Source: JBARDN01 sp963755705 (GTDB lineage: Bacteria; Desulfobacterota; Binatia; Binatales; Binataceae). From it: a DNA stretch of 64,000 nucleotides. Within the stretch, counting starts at the first letter, position 1. Every line of letters starts with the position of its first letter. The notes beneath the pieces were generated by a model that was given only the letters and a program-made list of their open reading frames with translations, was not told the origin of the DNA and ran no database searches. Shown in pieces: positions 61,960 to 64,000 of this stretch. Both the position numbers and the translations under genes were made by a program. The DNA lies in assembly GCA_963755705.1 (NCBI GenBank), contig CAVWKW010000003.1, forward strand, positions 806,001-870,000, read 5' to 3'.

Positions 61960-62135
61960 GTGTGGTTCTCCAAAGTCTGCTGTAGACGGGTGTTTACACT
62001 GATTTGGCGAGGACTTAGACCGCTTCGCACCTCTTCCTGTAGACAGCGTCTACCCAATGTTTTCGGGTACTTGCACGAATCGCGTTCATCCAGGCGATGA
62101 GTGACGTGTCAATTCCCAAACACGTGCGAAGCACG
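61960..62135. other. Candidate origin of transfer (oriT) with two related inverted repeats
   Basis: A 176-bp gene-free gap upstream of the RHH-coupling-relaxase operon. It has TGTAGAC-GGG-TGTTTACA (61981-61998, imperfect) and GTAGAC-AGC-GTCTAC (62039-62053, perfect), two copies of the same half-site with 3-bp spacers. MobF oriTs typically lie next to the accessory-protein gene and carry accessory-protein sites plus a nic-proximal hairpin. The nick site itself cannot be identified. Confidence 0.5.
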
Positions 62136-62435
62136 TCAGCCGACCTTCCGCTGATGGCAATCACGATTCGCCCTTGGCGCTGCCGTTGGATGAAGACTGG
62201 AGCGGAGACACGGCGTGACTGGCTGTTCAGGAGAGCGCGCCCACAAATGGAACTCACGATCAGCTTGGCCGAAGGCACTGAGAATCTCCGGAATCAGCGC
62301 CTTCAAGTCCACAGCGTTGCCGTGAACGTGCTCGTAGTAGCGCGCGTAACTTTCGAGGTCGGCATTCAGATCGCCGGCTAGCTTCACGCGTACCTGCAGG
62401 AAACGAAGCGGCTTTGCGATGCGTGCGAGTTTCAT
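62136..62435 (-). CDS. DUF2274-like small conjugation-associated protein
   Basis: A 99-residue protein. The N-terminal 70 residues (RFLQVRVKLAGDLNADLESY, ARYYEHVHGNAVDLKALIPE) match the DUF2274 type found next to trbI in conjugative elements (from memory). The C-terminus is unrelated and Arg/Ser-rich. GGAGG lies 6 bp before the ATG at 62435. It is 37 bp after the pilin gene. Function unknown. Confidence 0.7.
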   Translation of the reverse strand: MKLARIAKPLRFLQVRVKLAGDLNADLESYARYYEHVHGNAVDLKALIPEILSAFGQADREFHLWARSPEQPVTPCLRSSLHPTAAPRANRDCHQRKVG

Positions 62436-62472
62436 ATCGGACCTCCACCAATGCATACTTGGAAACGACTGC

Positions 62473-62811
62473 TCAGAAGGGCGCGAGGTAAGTCAGCAAA
62501 TGGACGGCGATCAGGGCGGCCCAAGCCGCTACTCCGCCAGCCAGCAGGCGCCCTGCTCGTGGGTAGCTGCCGATCGCGTACAGGATCACTGACAAGGCGA
62601 AGTTCAGCATTATTACGGCGTGAGCGACGGGACCTACCAGCATGTCCTGAATCGCGCCCAGCGTCTGATCCCACGGCATGGCATCAGCGTATTGCGCGGC
62701 CCGCGACGGCTGGGCTCGTAGCGCGAACAGGGCGGCGGCGCAGGCGGCGATGAGCCATCTGAGGTTCAATTTCGGCGCATGGTTTACCGCGGTTGGAGTC
62801 ATGGGCAACAT
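62473..62811 (-). CDS. trbC: VirB2/TrbC-type conjugative prepilin
   Basis: A 112-residue protein with a long signal (LRWLIAACAAALFALRAQPS) followed by two hydrophobic helices (AHAVIMLNFALSVILYAIGS and AGRLLAGGVAAWAALIAVHL) joined by a short polar loop. MPWDQTLGAIQDMLVGPVAH is characteristic of the TrbC/VirB2 family, the T4SS pilus subunit. An element palindrome ends 24 bp upstream. Further T4SS genes (trbD onwards) do not follow here; DUF2274 does, so the module is rearranged or incomplete. Confidence 0.82.
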   Translation of the reverse strand: MLPMTPTAVNHAPKLNLRWLIAACAAALFALRAQPSRAAQYADAMPWDQTLGAIQDMLVGPVAHAVIMLNFALSVILYAIGSYPRAGRLLAGGVAAWAALIAVHLLTYLAPF

Positions 62812-62834
62812 CCGTTCTTGGCTAGGTGACTACT

Positions 62835-62848
62835 TCGCTATGTAGCGA
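62835..62848. promoter_or_regulatory. Element operator copy 2, upstream of the pilin gene
   Basis: TCGCTATGTAGCGA, a perfect 14-bp palindrome with central TG, 24 bp before the pilin start codon. It shares the GCTA-TG-TAGC core with copies 1 and 3. Confidence 0.7.
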
Positions 62849-62913
62849 GATATCGGACGAATGTCAAGCACAAGGATCCGTCCGAATGAAACGGCCGGGG
62901 GCTTGTTGGCGGG

Positions 62914-63579
62914 CTACTCGGTCAGATAGCCGAGCTGGGAGAGCCGCACAGTGGCGGCCTCGACGGATACATCGAACGCAAGCGAAATACGCTGGCAGAG
63001 CGCTGACGCTTCTGGCGAGCCCTTGGCAACCGGCAGCCGCTCAGAGCGATTCTGCAAATACGCCGCGACCGCGCGCCGCGCGAAGCTCTCCGGCATCAAC
63101 AGCGCGCCACCGGCGTAGCCTGCCTGCCATTCCGCCCAGTCAACCACGCGGCTGGTCGGAAGCAAGTCCTTCCAGTAACAGCGCTGCGGACTGTCAGACA
63201 CCGCATACTGATCATACAGCCACGTGTGCAGCATCACGTGGCCATATTCGTGGGCCAGTGTCATGCGCAGGCGATTGCTGCGAGTTCGCTGTTCCCAGAG
63301 TTCCCGCGCGATCTTGACGATCGGCTTCCCGCCCCGGTGGAAGAGGGTCACGCCGAAGGTCTGGTAGGTGTCATCGGACAGGTCCGCAGCAATGTCGAAG
63401 TCGGCAGCGTCGCGCTCGATAAGCAGGGTGAAGGCTTCGGTTGGGACTGGAATCCGGTCAAACCCGTAGCGCTCGCGCAGGAAGGTAGTGATGGTCTGCT
63501 CGCTGCGCTCATCCAATTCTGATGACTCCCAGAATGGACGCTTGCGGAAACGCCCGGTCCTGTCCGGTATCATCTTCAC
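62914..63579 (-). CDS. ImmA/IrrE-type metallopeptidase
   Basis: A 221-residue peptidase. The zincin motif is LRMTLAHEYGHVMLHTWLYD, with EWQAGYAGGALLMPESFARR giving the third (Glu) ligand as in ImmA/IrrE. The C-terminal helices include SLAFDVSVEAATVRLSQLGY. It overlaps the XRE gene by 4 bp. In ICEBs1 and related elements, ImmA cleaves the ImmR repressor when DNA damage or quorum signals arise, so this pair is probably the element's induction switch. Confidence 0.87.
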   Translation of the reverse strand: MKMIPDRTGRFRKRPFWESSELDERSEQTITTFLRERYGFDRIPVPTEAFTLLIERDAADFDIAADLSDDTYQTFGVTLFHRGGKPIVKIARELWEQRTRSNRLRMTLAHEYGHVMLHTWLYDQYAVSDSPQRCYWKDLLPTSRVVDWAEWQAGYAGGALLMPESFARRAVAAYLQNRSERLPVAKGSPEASALCQRISLAFDVSVEAATVRLSQLGYLTE

Positions 63580-63899
63580 GGTCTTTTCTTGCGCTTTACT
63601 TCCCGCCGAAACGCCTTCCAGCCTGCGGCGAGTTCCTGCGCACTGTTAACGGTCGTTGCGCTGAGGTCGGCGGGAAACCGCCCTGCCAAAAAGTAGAGCA
63701 CATCCGAATCGATCTTGAGAACCTTTGCGAGTTGTTCAAGGACTTCGTCGGAAGGCTTGCGCCGATCGTGTTCAAGGTCAACCAGGAACGGAATCGAGAT
63801 CGGTTTGCCATCGGAGTTGCGCACTTCCGCCACCACTTCGCGCCCGGCCAGCCCCAGCTCCTTGCGCCGCTCAACGATAAACTGCCCCAGTGTTTGCAT
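63576..63899 (-). CDS. XRE-family element repressor (ImmR-like)
   Basis: A 107-residue protein. The HTH occupies residues ~1-70 (QTLGQFIVERRKELGLAGRE, PISIPFLVDLEHDRRKPSDE). The short C-terminus AGWKAFRREVKRKKRP is basic. I choose the ATG at 63899; an ATG at 63917 would lie inside the operator palindrome. It is translationally coupled to the ImmA-type peptidase. A GCTATGTAGC palindrome ends 6 bp upstream of the start, so autoregulation by road-block is likely. Confidence 0.86.
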   Translation of the reverse strand: MQTLGQFIVERRKELGLAGREVVAEVRNSDGKPISIPFLVDLEHDRRKPSDEVLEQLAKVLKIDSDVLYFLAGRFPADLSATTVNSAQELAAGWKAFRREVKRKKRP

Positions 63900-63905
63900 A
63901 ATTGA

Positions 63906-63915
63906 GCTATGTAGC
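63906..63915. promoter_or_regulatory. Element operator copy 3, upstream of the XRE repressor gene
   Basis: GCTATGTAGC, the same palindromic core as at 56679-56692 and 62835-62848. It lies 6-16 bp upstream of the repressor start codon. Beyond it, 63918-64000 shows no gene. Confidence 0.65.
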
Positions 63916-64000
63916 ATATTTGCAAAAGCGCCGTAAGCCTCTGCTTGGCGCCGCCCGGAGCATGAGTCAACCGCGCGGCGGCGAGTACCGGACTTTTGCT

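Larger units (their letters stand above)
54927..64000 (-). mobile_element. Integrative and conjugative/mobilisable element, left part, inserted at tRNA-Cys
   Basis: From the tRNA-Cys junction rightward to the window edge: integrase, excisionase-like protein, MobF relaxase, coupling protein, RHH accessory protein, DUF2274-like protein, TrbC/VirB2 pilin, ImmA-type peptidase, XRE regulator. All genes point left. The VirB2-type pilin suggests more type IV secretion genes farther right, so it may be self-transmissible. Related palindromes precede three operons. The element is incomplete in the window, so its size and cargo are unknown. Confidence 0.85.

Noticed and set aside
62015..62278. Minus-strand frame overlapping the DUF2274-like gene
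   Set aside because: It overlaps a better-supported gene and covers the repeat-containing gap; no ribosome-binding site.

Overview
The window is GC-rich (roughly 60-65 % by eye), gene-dense and almost certainly from a Gram-negative bacterium. The evidence for that is a DegP/HtrA protease, an AsmA-like envelope protein, a MacB-type exporter with a periplasmic adaptor, lipoproteins, an NtrB/NtrC-type pair with a GAFTGA motif, and a MobF conjugation module. Carotenoid, isoprenoid, acyl-CoA and B12-mutase genes suggest an uncultured deltaproteobacterium-like soil or sediment lineage (Binatota-like). That placement is an impression from gene content; no 16S rRNA gene is present.

Layout. 0-7.7 kb: a partial CaiB/BaiF CoA-transferase, a B12-type binding protein, a small membrane protein, a geranylgeranyl-reductase-like flavoprotein, HtrA, a PadR regulator, a carotenoid oxygenase and a divergent His-box hydroxylase. 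7.8-12.8 kb: a second PadR regulator heading a complete ABC exporter operon (ATPase, two permeases, membrane-fusion protein). 13-17.4 kb: an alpha/beta hydrolase and two linked secreted-protein genes; one encodes a trypsin-like protein and is split cleanly by an IS256-family element with a 9-bp target duplication. 17.5-25.6 kb: acyl-CoA dehydrogenase, an orphan ABC ATPase, nadA with an NrtR-like NUDIX regulator, a PCYCGC-motif protein, DedA, a histidine kinase and a sigma-54 activator carrying a single-base frameshift. 25.8-29.9 kb: small genes and a metallopeptidase/XRE pair. 30-52 kb: mostly housekeeping genes (tyrS, pth, hisC, typA, pgl, tkt, fabF, fabH), an AsmA-like protein, an ArsA-like ATPase and a MeaA-like mutase. 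A PaeR7I/XhoI-type restriction-modification pair interrupts this block between pgl and tkt.

52.3-64 kb is accessory DNA: a DUF3800 gene, an orphan HigA antitoxin, palindromic repeats, and then an integrative element that starts in the 3' half of a tRNA-Cys gene and runs off the right edge. It carries integrase, an excisionase-like protein, a MobF relaxase, a coupling protein, an RHH accessory protein, a DUF2274-like protein, a VirB2/TrbC pilin, and an ImmA-type protease with an XRE regulator. The order RHH - coupling protein - relaxase matches trwA-trwB-trwC of plasmid R388. A short palindrome (core GCTATGTAGC) precedes three separate operons of the element, including the XRE regulator's own, and is the best candidate for its master operator. 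Between the RHH and DUF2274 genes lies a 176-bp gap with two related inverted repeats, the best oriT candidate.
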